Assembly: GCA_964535575.1 (NCBI GenBank)
Contig: CAZHTC010000001.1
Location: forward strand, 1 to 64,000
DNA from: JAGPCK01 sp964535575
GTDB taxonomy: Bacteria; Bacteroidota; Bacteroidia; UKL13-3
DNA length: 64,000 bases
Direction: 5' to 3'
The notes under the pieces were generated by a model that made no database searches, had not been told where the DNA came from, and worked only from the letters and a program-made list of their open reading frames with translations. Positions within the stretch are counted from its first letter, which is position 1, and every line of letters starts with the position of its first letter. Both the position numbers and the translations under genes were made by a program. Shown here piece after piece: positions 10,256-21,400 of the stretch.

Positions 10256-13200
10256 TTACTTAACGAGGTTAACTTTTTGAACCTGATTGAATGAGGTGCC
10301 TTCTAAGTGAATGAAGTAAACTCCCGCTGAGTAAGACGAAAGATCAATTTGCATTTGTGAGGCTGCAGGATCAAGTTGTTTGGTTTCGTAAACGACCACA
10401 CCCATTATATTGGTAACTTTTAATGAAACTCCTTCTCCTACAGGCTTACCGAACTTAACAGTCATGTCACCTTTGGTAGGGTTTGGATAAACCAGCCAGT
10501 TGTTACCGTTGAATTCTTTAACGCCTGCACATATTTCAACATTCACACAACGCTCTACCACATTAGAAACATTTCCTGAAGAATCTGTAACACTATACTT
10601 GAGGCAGTAAGTGCCAAGTTTTGTGTGATCAACAGAACCGGTAGTTACTAACCGTGATTGTAATTCAGCCTGAGTGTAGTAATTATCTACAATTTGAACA
10701 CCCGGATCAACGTATGGTTTACCCCAGCAAATGGTTACAAAATTATCTCCCAGCAGAGTTACTACAGGACTCATTCTGTCAACCACATTTACTGTGATTG
10801 TTTTTGAAGAATTGTTACCTGATCCATCTACAGCCGAATAAACAACCGTGTAGGTACCCAGTTGGTTGGTATTCACATTATTTTGAATACTTGCTGTAAG
10901 ATTAGTGTAATAATTATCTGTTACGGTTGGAGCAGGAGGAGTGAATTGTGAGAATACATCAATTGTAAGATTGTCGTTTCCAGCAACAGAAATAGTTGGT
11001 GCCTTGTTGTCTATTACGTGAATCACCACTTTGAAAGGAGCAGCAGCATTTCCGTTACAATCAGTAACATTATAAGTAACCGTATCGTATCCTAAAGTGT
11101 TAGGATGTACGGTACCAATTCTGCTAATTGACATATTGCTACAGTAGTTATCGGTGGTTGAAATCACCATTGAATCAGCAAATGGATCATTTACTGTATG
11201 TGTATAAGCGGCACTTCCGTTAACCACAGGTTTTACCGTATCAACTACGTTCACCACACGGGTTTTTACAGTCTGGAATCCAAAGTAGTCTCTAACATCG
11301 TACAACAGAGAGTATGTTCCAACCTTGGCAGTATCAACTTTTCCGAAAACAGTAACGTTTGAAGTAATATTTCCACTGTAGTTGTCAATGGCTGTATATC
11401 CAGGCTCGTTATAGCTTGTAAATACATGAATAGTCATTGGAGTAGCTCCAGTGAGTGTGAGGTTTGGAGGAGTATTGTCTAAAACTACCACAATAACACG
11501 AGTTCTGGTTATTGCAGCGTTACCGTAGTTATCGGTTACATTATACCATGCATAATAATACCCTGCCTGAGTAGAATCGAAGTTTGTTGTTCTTACAATT
11601 CTGCTTGAAATATCTCCTTCAATATTATCAGTTGCCAATGCACCGGGATCACTGAAGGAAGAATAACGTTCTACATAAACAGTATCAGCACCCTGAAGGG
11701 TAATTACCGGTTTAACAAGATCTTTATCCATCTTAATCTGGTAATCTTCAAACTCTCCTAAGTAGGTGGCACATGGATCAAGGAAATTTCCGGTATTGGT
11801 TGAATTTCCATAAGTAGCCCCTACACGCATTACAGTAGAACCATATTTGGCTCCGGCCGGAATGGCAAAAGTGTAGGTAAAAGTTGTAGCCGTAGAATTA
11901 ATTGATGAACCGATTAATTCACCTGCATCATCAAAATCTCCGTCAATATTAAAGTCAATCCACGCTTTGGTAGTTTGAGCCAGTGCGTTGGTATTTCTGG
12001 TTAAAGTAACTGTGTAATTTACTCCAAGGAACAAGCTAGTTTTAGCAAATGAACTATCATAATAGTTCATGTAATCTAAACTGCCTGTACTGGTAGTATT
12101 ATTAATAGAACCTAAGCTTACGTTGTTAAATCCGATATCACTAATGGTTGATTGGGATGAAGCGGGAACACAATAGTTAACCACATTAATATAATTCACC
12201 TTAGTCAAGCTATCGGCACCGGCCGAATTTGAAACTTTTAGTTTAACGGTTACATAACCTCTTCCAAAGAACTTAACAACGGGATTAGCTGAATTTGCAT
12301 TGGTTCCGTTTAAGTAGGTAACTGAATTTGGTGTAAAGGTCCACTGGTATCCGGTAGAACCAACAGAAGTTTCAGTGAAACGTACTGTATCAGAAGTTAA
12401 TGGATTTAACCGATCGGCTGTAAAATCGAGATTTGTTGGTTGAGTAGTTACAGGCATGATTGTTATAATACGGTAAAATGTATCAATACCTTTACAGTTA
12501 TAAGCCAGCAACATTACAGTATATCTCTCAGGGAAAGAGGTGAAGTTGTAAAGCAATGTTGTTGGATTAGTAATAGTTGAATCAGGATAAGCATCTCCGT
12601 TTACATCCCATGTGTATTTAGGGTCTTGTCCGGTGGTTGTGTTTTGTAGTGGAATAAGGTAACCAGACGGGAAAGTATCAGTACCAAAACCATTAATTTT
12701 TGGGGTAGTGAAAGAAGCTGATGGCTTACCGTACGAACCAAGAACTGAGCTCCAACGAGCAATAAATCCTGAATCAACACCACTGGCGTTGGTTAGCTGG
12801 TAAATAAACATTTTACCGGAAGTAGCGGTTGCGGTAGGACGTTTTCCATTATCACCCGAACCTAAGGCAAGTAATCTTGGGCTGGTTGGCAGCGGACCAT
12901 CACACACAATTACGCTATCTCCTGCACCGGCAGCGAATTTTATTTGCTCAAAGTTGATAGTAACTGACGAAGCACATGGGTCAATCAGGAATCCTTTACA
13001 TGCGCTTCCACTGCAAGTAGCATTAGGCAAACAAAGGGTTTTATTATTTCCGTATTGGAAACCCGGACCTCCATCGTCTGAAATAAATCCATCCGGATCA
13101 CTAGAAACACTGTCATTACAAATCGATCGGGCATCTAATGCACGAATGTAATCTGTCTTACATACATTGCTTGTTCCAATTGCGTTGGATTCCTCCAAAC

Positions 13201-14269
13201 AAATATCGTATGTCCCTGCGTATGCAAAAAACGCCTGACCATCCCATGCTGTTGAGTCGAGGAATGGATTATAATAAAACTCATTTTGATAATCGGGACT
13301 ATACCATCTGTTAGTGGTCGGACAATTAGTGGTCAAATTCTTTATGTACGTAATCTCAGATGCTCTTGCTACAATACGTTTAGGGGCTATGAAATCAACT
13401 GCAGGTGCCACTGTTGGATTTCCTACTGAAATAGTTTGTATCACGCTATCAACTCCAATATTATTAGTTATTTTTAACTTAACTGTGTAATTTCCTGTAG
13501 CATTGAAGGTAACCCATGGGCTTTTTGATGCAGCTGTTGTTCCCTGAACAAAAGTTCTTGTGTTAGGGGTGATGGTCCATTGGTAAGAGATATTATACCC
13601 ATTCACCAAGCTATTGTTTAATAAATTTACAGGAGAACCTGTACAAACCTGTGAAGGCGCATAAAACATTGGAAGTGGTTTAGTGGCAGTACCGGCTGGT
13701 ACCACCAGGGCGCCAAAGTCAGGAATATATGGGTAAAGATTAGGCGTTCCGTTGTTATATGAGTAGATATGGTAATACGGGCTACTCGAACTAACGGAAT
13801 ACATATTAAAACCGCCAGTACAGGCTGTGTAATCGTAATCAACAATTAGTGTTTTTGACGGATCGTAGGGATAAGGAGTATTTAAAGTGAACTCCACCCA
13901 GTTTCCTGTGGTGGCACTTACACTTGCTGTTCCACTAAACACCGTAGTTACCGGTGAAAGTAACGAACCCGGAGTGGTGGTACCAAAGTCAGTTTGACTG
14001 GTTTGCCCTAACCTTATGGTCATGCCTGTGTACACAGCCGTGTTGGTTGAAGCGGCTCTGAAGTAAATTTTTTGAATGTTACCTGCCTGTAAGTTGGTAA
14101 AAAAACTTGGCTTGTAAAGGTACTGCACCCGATAAAGAATGTAGTTATTCAAAAACGGACCAATCGAGGTGGTTCCCCCTGTTTTGAACATGTTCGGGCC
14201 TGTTTGCCCAAAGCCCGGCAGGGCTAAGATGCCTAACAAGGCAATCATAAAAAGTATTCTCTTATTCAT
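10256..14269 (-). CDS. giant T9SS cargo protein (PKD/CUB-like/GEVED/DUF5011 type), copy 2
   Basis: A secreted protein of 1337 residues with the same domain order as its neighbours. The frame is open to 14326, but I choose the ATG at 14269 because it starts directly with a signal peptide (MNKRILFMIALLGILALPG). It has an N-terminal sandwich, PKD-like units (YQWTITPN), a CUB-like domain (AGDSVIVCDGPLP, SGKMFIYQL), WDVNGDAYPD, a GEVED domain (KAWIDFNIDGDFDDAGE, LGEFEDYQI), five DUF5011-like repeats and a C-terminal sorting domain (VYPNPTKGDM, GVYFIHLEG, ending KVNLVK). Only 62 bases separate this start from the gene upstream. It is clearly paralogous to the others but not in the near-identical class. 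Confidence 0.87.
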   Translation of the reverse strand: MNKRILFMIALLGILALPGFGQTGPNMFKTGGTTSIGPFLNNYILYRVQYLYKPSFFTNLQAGNIQKIYFRAASTNTAVYTGMTIRLGQTSQTDFGTTTPGSLLSPVTTVFSGTASVSATTGNWVEFTLNTPYPYDPSKTLIVDYDYTACTGGFNMYSVSSSSPYYHIYSYNNGTPNLYPYIPDFGALVVPAGTATKPLPMFYAPSQVCTGSPVNLLNNSLVNGYNISYQWTITPNTRTFVQGTTAASKSPWVTFNATGNYTVKLKITNNIGVDSVIQTISVGNPTVAPAVDFIAPKRIVARASEITYIKNLTTNCPTTNRWYSPDYQNEFYYNPFLDSTAWDGQAFFAYAGTYDICLEESNAIGTSNVCKTDYIRALDARSICNDSVSSDPDGFISDDGGPGFQYGNNKTLCLPNATCSGSACKGFLIDPCASSVTINFEQIKFAAGAGDSVIVCDGPLPTSPRLLALGSGDNGKRPTATATSGKMFIYQLTNASGVDSGFIARWSSVLGSYGKPSASFTTPKINGFGTDTFPSGYLIPLQNTTTGQDPKYTWDVNGDAYPDSTITNPTTLLYNFTSFPERYTVMLLAYNCKGIDTFYRIITIMPVTTQPTNLDFTADRLNPLTSDTVRFTETSVGSTGYQWTFTPNSVTYLNGTNANSANPVVKFFGRGYVTVKLKVSNSAGADSLTKVNYINVVNYCVPASSQSTISDIGFNNVSLGSINNTTSTGSLDYMNYYDSSFAKTSLFLGVNYTVTLTRNTNALAQTTKAWIDFNIDGDFDDAGELIGSSINSTATTFTYTFAIPAGAKYGSTVMRVGATYGNSTNTGNFLDPCATYLGEFEDYQIKMDKDLVKPVITLQGADTVYVERYSSFSDPGALATDNIEGDISSRIVRTTNFDSTQAGYYYAWYNVTDNYGNAAITRTRVIVVVLDNTPPNLTLTGATPMTIHVFTSYNEPGYTAIDNYSGNITSNVTVFGKVDTAKVGTYSLLYDVRDYFGFQTVKTRVVNVVDTVKPVVNGSAAYTHTVNDPFADSMVISTTDNYCSNMSISRIGTVHPNTLGYDTVTYNVTDCNGNAAAPFKVVIHVIDNKAPTISVAGNDNLTIDVFSQFTPPAPTVTDNYYTNLTASIQNNVNTNQLGTYTVVYSAVDGSGNNSSKTITVNVVDRMSPVVTLLGDNFVTICWGKPYVDPGVQIVDNYYTQAELQSRLVTTGSVDHTKLGTYCLKYSVTDSSGNVSNVVERCVNVEICAGVKEFNGNNWLVYPNPTKGDMTVKFGKPVGEGVSLKVTNIMGVVVYETKQLDPAASQMQIDLSSYSAGVYFIHLEGTSFNQVQKVNLVK

Positions 14270-14331
14270 AGGCTTGAAATTATTTTTCTCTTTAAAAATA
14301 TAAGTACTTAATCTATTTGGTTTCATGCTGT

Positions 14332-17300
14332 TTACTTAATAATATTTATTTTTTGTGAAACTTTGGTATTTCCGGAATCTACCGTGAGCATGTAAATGCC
14401 ACTGCTATAGCCGGCAATATCCAGTTGCATAATTCCATTTATTGATTCAGCAGGAACGTTACGTTGTAAAACAATATGTCCCAACATATCCGTTAATTTG
14501 ATTTCAATGTTTTGAGCACTTATTGTTTTGCCTAAATAAATATTTAGCGTATTGTAAGCAGGATTAGGATAGGCAACCACGCCTGCCCCGTTCAAATCCT
14601 GAACACCTGTTCCCGCTGTTACAATTACTGTTCTGGTTACCGGATCGGCCACATTGCCCGATGAGTCGGTAAGTTTGTAAGTATAGGTGTAGGCATCAGG
14701 AACAAAAACATTAACTGTGCTGGTAGTTTGCAGCAGGCTTTCCAAACTCTTTTCGCTGTAATAATTGTCAAGCACCTGCACTCCCGGATCAACATACGGG
14801 GTCTTTCCTAAAGACCACATGATAATGCTATTGTCTTTAAGAGTAAGCAATGGTTTTTCGCGGTCAACTATTTTAATCACACGATACCGGATTGCAGTGT
14901 TTCCTGAATTATCACCGGCAGTATACGTAATAACATAGGTACCTATTTTGTTGCGGTTGAATGAACCTGTGGCATTATAGGTAAGTGTATTTACAGCATA
15001 AAAGTTATCAGAAATTACAGGAGTTGGTTCGGTATAGGTAGTAAATACATCAAAAGTTAATGTATCGGCTCCTACCAGCGCAATGGTTGGTGCTAACGTG
15101 TCTTTTACTTCTACATTAAAGCAGTTTTGAACAGCTGCGTTGCCCGAGCCATCTGTGGCATTATAGCATACCGAGTAAGTTCCAAGCACATTTACGTTTA
15201 CACTACCGGTGCGGGTTGGTACAATATTGTTCCAGTAATTATCGGTTACAGTCACCACACTATTGTCGGTGAAAGGAACTTTTACCAGATGAATATGATT
15301 GGTAGTGGTGGTATTGCGGTTGATAACCGGTTTCTGATTATCTGCCACGTAAACTGTTCGAACCTTGGTATCGGTAAAGCCAAAATAATCTGAAACCTTA
15401 TAGGTAATGGTGTACATCCCTACAACATCTTTATTAACATTATTAATGGTTTGAATTTTAGAGGTAAGATTCCCGCTATAGTTGTCGAAAGCGGTTGCTC
15501 CAGGATCAACATAGACATTTCCCACCAGAACGGTATCAGGGTTTTTGCCCAATAATGTAATTACCGGAGGAGTACGATCAACAGTAACGGCAACTGTGCG
15601 GCATTTGGTGTCGGCTGCATTTCCGTAGGCATCCTTCACATCGTAGCAAATACTAAAGTATCCGGTAAGAGCAGTATCTACACTTCCTGTTTTAATAATT
15701 TTAGAAGTTATGTCTCCTTCAATATTATCATAGGCTGTTGCTCCCGGATCGGTATACGAACCATATTGCTCCATATAAATGGTATCGTTACCATTTTTGG
15801 TGATAACCGGCTTGGTTAAATCATTTAGAATATTAACCTTATAATCTTCGAATTCACCCAACTGAGCGGCACAGCTTGTAAGGAACGAAGCAGCTGCCGA
15901 AACGCCTACTCTCATTATAGTAGAGCCAACCACTGCATTTGCCGGAATAACAACCGATTGCGAAACAGAAGTTCCCGATTGATTTAATTTAGTTAATACT
16001 TCTTCTCCGGCATCATCAAAATCGCCATCCAGATTAAAATCTATCCAGGCTTTGTAATTTACATTATTCGCATTGGTGTTGCGCTGAATGGTTAAGTTAT
16101 TGGCAATCGTTTTATAACTGTTTCCTACAGCAAAAGCACTATCGTAATAATTTACATACGAAACTGTTCCCGATGCACTTGAATTATTAATGCCTGCAAA
16201 AATTACCTTATTGATGCCAATATCACTTACTGGTGAAGAAATCGAAGCAGGTACGCAATAGTTACGGATTTTAAGGTAACAGGTTTTGATTAAGCTGTCT
16301 TCTCCTGCCGAGTTTTTGGCTTTCATGCTCACCCGGATACAACCTACTCCCGATAACATGATTTTTGGATTCTGTGAAAACTTATTATATCCTGCTACAT
16401 AACGTACATTAATAGATGGTGTAAAATTCCACTCCCATTGTGTTGCTCCGCACGAAAGGTCGGTAAGACTGATGGTGTCTTGTGCCGATACTGCCGTTTT
16501 ATCAGCTATAAAATCTACCTGTGTTGGCTTGGCATTTACCGGCATTATGGTTACTACCTTATAAAAGGTATCAATGCCCTTGCAATTATAAGCCAGCAGC
16601 ATGATGGTATAGCGCTCAGGGAAACTGGTGAAGTTGTACAAAGCCGTACTTGGATTTGCTACCGTTGAATCAGGATAAGCATCTCCGTTTACATCCCAGG
16701 TATATTTCACATCTACACCGGTTGTGGTATTTACATATTTAAGAGGGAAACCCGATGAAAAGGTATCCTGTGGCATGCATTTTTGCTGATTGATGGTGAA
16801 ACCTGCCGATGGACGACCATAGCTGCCTGATACGCTTGACCATTTGGCGGTAAAGCCTGAATCGGTTCCGGATGCATTACTAATCATGTAAATGAACATC
16901 TTGCCCGAGTTAGCAGTTACTGTTGGGAAGGTGCCATTGGCGGCAGACCCCAAAGCTAAAATACGAGGTGCTGAGGCATTTACTCCGTTATGTACAAAAA
17001 TGCTATCGCCTGCTCCTGTAGCCAACTTTACCTGAGTAAAGTTTAAGGTTACCGAACTGGCACACGGATCAATTAATATTCCTTTGCACGAGTTGGCCGG
17101 ACAAGGGTTAGGTGTACAAAGTGAACGGTTATTGGCATAATTTCCACCGGGACCACCTTCATCGGTAACAAAACCGGCTGATGAATTGGAAATGGTATCG
17201 GTGCAATGCTGGATAGCGTCCATTACATTCATATAGTCCTGCTTGCAGGTGGTTGATGAACCTAATGAATTGGTAACTGTGAGACATATATCAAACAATC

Positions 17301-18372
17301 CGGAAAAGGCAAAAAATGCCTGACCATTTTGACGGGTTGAATCAAGGAAAGGATTATAAAAATAAGTTTGCTCATAATCCGGACTCGACCAGGCCCATAC
17401 CTGAGGGCAGTTGGTAGATAAGTCGGTAAACGTGATTGGAGGATTGAGCCGAGGAATAACGCGAACCGGAGTAAAAAACTCTGCTGTAGGTGTACTGCTT
17501 GGCGGGCGAACGCTAATTGTTTTTGTAATGCTGTCACTACCTAAATTATTAGTAGCCCTTAGCTTAATAGTATAATTTATAGTATCAAGAAATTGTACAG
17601 TTGGACTTTTACTTGCGGAGGTAGTTCCATTTAGATAATTAAACGTACCGGGAGTAATGGTCCACTGATAAGAAAGGTTATACCCGCTCATAATACTATT
17701 GTTTAGCAGGTTTACAGCCGACATGCTGCAGGTATTTGCAGGAGTAAAAAACAATGCTACGGGAGGAGTTGCAGCGGCTGCACTGATTAAAAAGCCGATG
17801 TCGTTCCAATACGTATAGCCATATCCCTGCCCGGTTAATCCGGAACCAACATAGTTATACCGAACTAAATAAGTAGCAGGTGATGTAGTATAATTTACGG
17901 TAAGTGCATTCCCAGAATATCCACCATTGTAAAAATGAACAGCGATAGCTTTTGTAGGATCATACGGGTAAGGAGTAGCCAAAGGAATTTCAAGCCAAGA
18001 CCCAGCTGTAAAATTCAAAGTGTAAGAGGATGCATTTAAAACCGTAGTTTCAGGAGTAATAAAATTACCCGGACTTGGTGTACCGTTTATATCACTTTGT
18101 GTTGTTTGAGCCAACGCAATTTGAAAATTAGTAATAGTAGTACTTCCCGAACTCGTTGGCCGCACATAAATCTTGGTAATATTACCAGCCATTAATGAGC
18201 CCTGATTAAAGTCTCCTGGCCGATAAAGGTATTGCCAATCATAATTAGTTAGCGCAAACGGATACGAGGATGATAAAGTTCCTCCGGTTTTTGCAAGATT
18301 AGGAGTCTGCCCCTGTGTAAAAAGAGAAAGTCCCAAAATAGACATGCCAAGTAGTAGTAATTTTTTTATCAT
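14332..18372 (-). CDS. giant T9SS cargo protein, copy 3 (shares 2.5 kb with copy 4)
   Basis: A 1346-residue secreted protein. Signal peptide 1-21 (LLLLGMSILGLSLFTQG). Residues about 22-205 form an N-terminal sandwich like those of copies 1 and 2 (WQYLYRPGDFN, SWLEIPLATPYPYDP). PKD-like units follow, then a CUB-like domain (GAGDSIFVHNG, SGKMFIYMISN), WDVNGDAYPDST, GEVED (KAWIDFNLDGDFDDAGEE, LGEFEDYKV), five DUF5011-like repeats and a type A sorting domain (AYPNPAYN, GIYMLTVDSG, KINIIK). Residues about 421-1260 are identical to residues 419-1258 of the next gene upstream, while the N-terminal domain and the sorting domain differ. This mosaic pattern points to recent duplication or gene conversion. 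Confidence 0.88.
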   Translation of the reverse strand: MIKKLLLLGMSILGLSLFTQGQTPNLAKTGGTLSSSYPFALTNYDWQYLYRPGDFNQGSLMAGNITKIYVRPTSSGSTTITNFQIALAQTTQSDINGTPSPGNFITPETTVLNASSYTLNFTAGSWLEIPLATPYPYDPTKAIAVHFYNGGYSGNALTVNYTTSPATYLVRYNYVGSGLTGQGYGYTYWNDIGFLISAAAATPPVALFFTPANTCSMSAVNLLNNSIMSGYNLSYQWTITPGTFNYLNGTTSASKSPTVQFLDTINYTIKLRATNNLGSDSITKTISVRPPSSTPTAEFFTPVRVIPRLNPPITFTDLSTNCPQVWAWSSPDYEQTYFYNPFLDSTRQNGQAFFAFSGLFDICLTVTNSLGSSTTCKQDYMNVMDAIQHCTDTISNSSAGFVTDEGGPGGNYANNRSLCTPNPCPANSCKGILIDPCASSVTLNFTQVKLATGAGDSIFVHNGVNASAPRILALGSAANGTFPTVTANSGKMFIYMISNASGTDSGFTAKWSSVSGSYGRPSAGFTINQQKCMPQDTFSSGFPLKYVNTTTGVDVKYTWDVNGDAYPDSTVANPSTALYNFTSFPERYTIMLLAYNCKGIDTFYKVVTIMPVNAKPTQVDFIADKTAVSAQDTISLTDLSCGATQWEWNFTPSINVRYVAGYNKFSQNPKIMLSGVGCIRVSMKAKNSAGEDSLIKTCYLKIRNYCVPASISSPVSDIGINKVIFAGINNSSASGTVSYVNYYDSAFAVGNSYKTIANNLTIQRNTNANNVNYKAWIDFNLDGDFDDAGEEVLTKLNQSGTSVSQSVVIPANAVVGSTIMRVGVSAAASFLTSCAAQLGEFEDYKVNILNDLTKPVITKNGNDTIYMEQYGSYTDPGATAYDNIEGDITSKIIKTGSVDTALTGYFSICYDVKDAYGNAADTKCRTVAVTVDRTPPVITLLGKNPDTVLVGNVYVDPGATAFDNYSGNLTSKIQTINNVNKDVVGMYTITYKVSDYFGFTDTKVRTVYVADNQKPVINRNTTTTNHIHLVKVPFTDNSVVTVTDNYWNNIVPTRTGSVNVNVLGTYSVCYNATDGSGNAAVQNCFNVEVKDTLAPTIALVGADTLTFDVFTTYTEPTPVISDNFYAVNTLTYNATGSFNRNKIGTYVITYTAGDNSGNTAIRYRVIKIVDREKPLLTLKDNSIIMWSLGKTPYVDPGVQVLDNYYSEKSLESLLQTTSTVNVFVPDAYTYTYKLTDSSGNVADPVTRTVIVTAGTGVQDLNGAGVVAYPNPAYNTLNIYLGKTISAQNIEIKLTDMLGHIVLQRNVPAESINGIMQLDIAGYSSGIYMLTVDSGNTKVSQKINIIK
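14590..17111 (-). repeat. 2.5 kb direct repeat, copy in gene 14332-18372
   Basis: This segment matches 18699-21220 at a fixed offset of 4109 bases with no difference found in the stretches I compared by eye. The encoded residues are identical. Matching extends to about 14558 on one side and 17157 on the other with only two close-set differences at each edge (14587/14589 and 17112/17113). Beyond 17157 similarity falls gradually through the PKD region. It covers the CUB-like, GEVED and DUF5011 parts. Confidence 0.93.
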
Positions 18373-18401
18373 ATGCGGTTGTTTTTATTCATGTTGGTTA
18401 T

Positions 18402-18435
18402 CATCCCTTCTTCAACTATTCCCGAAGAAGGGATG
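18402..18435. other. inverted repeat between giant genes
   Basis: Perfect 12-base arms (CATCCCTTCTTC at 18402-18413 and its complement at 18424-18435) surround a ten-base loop. It sits in the 74 bases between two giant genes. No clean T run follows it on the minus strand, so it is at best a partial terminator, an mRNA-processing or stability element, or an attenuator. Confidence 0.6.
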
Positions 18436-18446
18436 CGCTTTTATTA

Positions 18447-21400
18447 TTACTTTATAATATTAATTTTTTGAGTTGCATTTGTCAGTTCGTTATCCACAAT
18501 AATCATATACATTCCTGATTTTAATGGCGCCACATCTAAGGAAACCAATTGGCGAGAGTCAGTCACCTTTTCTGTTAATACAGCATGTCCAAGCATATCT
18601 ACCACTTTAATAGTAACCGATGCACTGGTGCTAAATGTTCCCAAATACACATTCATCACATTTGTTGCAGGATTAGGATAGGCAACCACGCCTGCGCTGT
18701 TCAAATCCTGAACACCTGTTCCCGCTGTTACAATTACTGTTCTGGTTACCGGATCGGCCACATTGCCCGATGAGTCGGTAAGTTTGTAAGTATAGGTGTA
18801 GGCATCAGGAACAAAAACATTAACTGTGCTGGTAGTTTGCAGCAGGCTTTCCAAACTCTTTTCGCTGTAATAATTGTCAAGCACCTGCACTCCCGGATCA
18901 ACATACGGGGTCTTTCCTAAAGACCACATGATAATGCTATTGTCTTTAAGAGTAAGCAATGGTTTTTCGCGGTCAACTATTTTAATCACACGATACCGGA
19001 TTGCAGTGTTTCCTGAATTATCACCGGCAGTATACGTAATAACATAGGTACCTATTTTGTTGCGGTTGAATGAACCTGTGGCATTATAGGTAAGTGTATT
19101 TACAGCATAAAAGTTATCAGAAATTACAGGAGTTGGTTCGGTATAGGTAGTAAATACATCAAAAGTTAATGTATCGGCTCCTACCAGCGCAATGGTTGGT
19201 GCTAACGTGTCTTTTACTTCTACATTAAAGCAGTTTTGAACAGCTGCGTTGCCCGAGCCATCTGTGGCATTATAGCATACCGAGTAAGTTCCAAGCACAT
19301 TTACGTTTACACTACCGGTGCGGGTTGGTACAATATTGTTCCAGTAATTATCGGTTACAGTCACCACACTATTGTCGGTGAAAGGAACTTTTACCAGATG
19401 AATATGATTGGTAGTGGTGGTATTGCGGTTGATAACCGGTTTCTGATTATCTGCCACGTAAACTGTTCGAACCTTGGTATCGGTAAAGCCAAAATAATCT
19501 GAAACCTTATAGGTAATGGTGTACATCCCTACAACATCTTTATTAACATTATTAATGGTTTGAATTTTAGAGGTAAGATTCCCGCTATAGTTGTCGAAAG
19601 CGGTTGCTCCAGGATCAACATAGACATTTCCCACCAGAACGGTATCAGGGTTTTTGCCCAATAATGTAATTACCGGAGGAGTACGATCAACAGTAACGGC
19701 AACTGTGCGGCATTTGGTGTCGGCTGCATTTCCGTAGGCATCCTTCACATCGTAGCAAATACTAAAGTATCCGGTAAGAGCAGTATCTACACTTCCTGTT
19801 TTAATAATTTTAGAAGTTATGTCTCCTTCAATATTATCATAGGCTGTTGCTCCCGGATCGGTATACGAACCATATTGCTCCATATAAATGGTATCGTTAC
19901 CATTTTTGGTGATAACCGGCTTGGTTAAATCATTTAGAATATTAACCTTATAATCTTCGAATTCACCCAACTGAGCGGCACAGCTTGTAAGGAACGAAGC
20001 AGCTGCCGAAACGCCTACTCTCATTATAGTAGAGCCAACCACTGCATTTGCCGGAATAACAACCGATTGCGAAACAGAAGTTCCCGATTGATTTAATTTA
20101 GTTAATACTTCTTCTCCGGCATCATCAAAATCGCCATCCAGATTAAAATCTATCCAGGCTTTGTAATTTACATTATTCGCATTGGTGTTGCGCTGAATGG
20201 TTAAGTTATTGGCAATCGTTTTATAACTGTTTCCTACAGCAAAAGCACTATCGTAATAATTTACATACGAAACTGTTCCCGATGCACTTGAATTATTAAT
20301 GCCTGCAAAAATTACCTTATTGATGCCAATATCACTTACTGGTGAAGAAATCGAAGCAGGTACGCAATAGTTACGGATTTTAAGGTAACAGGTTTTGATT
20401 AAGCTGTCTTCTCCTGCCGAGTTTTTGGCTTTCATGCTCACCCGGATACAACCTACTCCCGATAACATGATTTTTGGATTCTGTGAAAACTTATTATATC
20501 CTGCTACATAACGTACATTAATAGATGGTGTAAAATTCCACTCCCATTGTGTTGCTCCGCACGAAAGGTCGGTAAGACTGATGGTGTCTTGTGCCGATAC
20601 TGCCGTTTTATCAGCTATAAAATCTACCTGTGTTGGCTTGGCATTTACCGGCATTATGGTTACTACCTTATAAAAGGTATCAATGCCCTTGCAATTATAA
20701 GCCAGCAGCATGATGGTATAGCGCTCAGGGAAACTGGTGAAGTTGTACAAAGCCGTACTTGGATTTGCTACCGTTGAATCAGGATAAGCATCTCCGTTTA
20801 CATCCCAGGTATATTTCACATCTACACCGGTTGTGGTATTTACATATTTAAGAGGGAAACCCGATGAAAAGGTATCCTGTGGCATGCATTTTTGCTGATT
20901 GATGGTGAAACCTGCCGATGGACGACCATAGCTGCCTGATACGCTTGACCATTTGGCGGTAAAGCCTGAATCGGTTCCGGATGCATTACTAATCATGTAA
21001 ATGAACATCTTGCCCGAGTTAGCAGTTACTGTTGGGAAGGTGCCATTGGCGGCAGACCCCAAAGCTAAAATACGAGGTGCTGAGGCATTTACTCCGTTAT
21101 GTACAAAAATGCTATCGCCTGCTCCTGTAGCCAACTTTACCTGAGTAAAGTTTAAGGTTACCGAACTGGCACACGGATCAATTAATATTCCTTTGCACGA
21201 GTTGGCCGGACAAGGGTTAGAGGTACAAAGTGAACGGTTATTGGCATAATTTCCACCGGGACCACCCTCATCAGTAATAAACCCTGCCGATGAAGTAGAG
21301 ATTGTATCGGTGCAATGCTGGATAGCGTCCATTACTGTAATATAATCTTGTTTGCAGGTGGTAGATGAACCAAGTGAATTAGTCACTCGAAGACAAATAT

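Noticed and set aside
15127..19502. Duplicated plus-strand frames (15127-15393, 19236-19502; 16438-16668, 20547-20777)
   Set aside because: Their identity only reflects the 2.5 kb repeat of the minus-strand genes; they are shadows.
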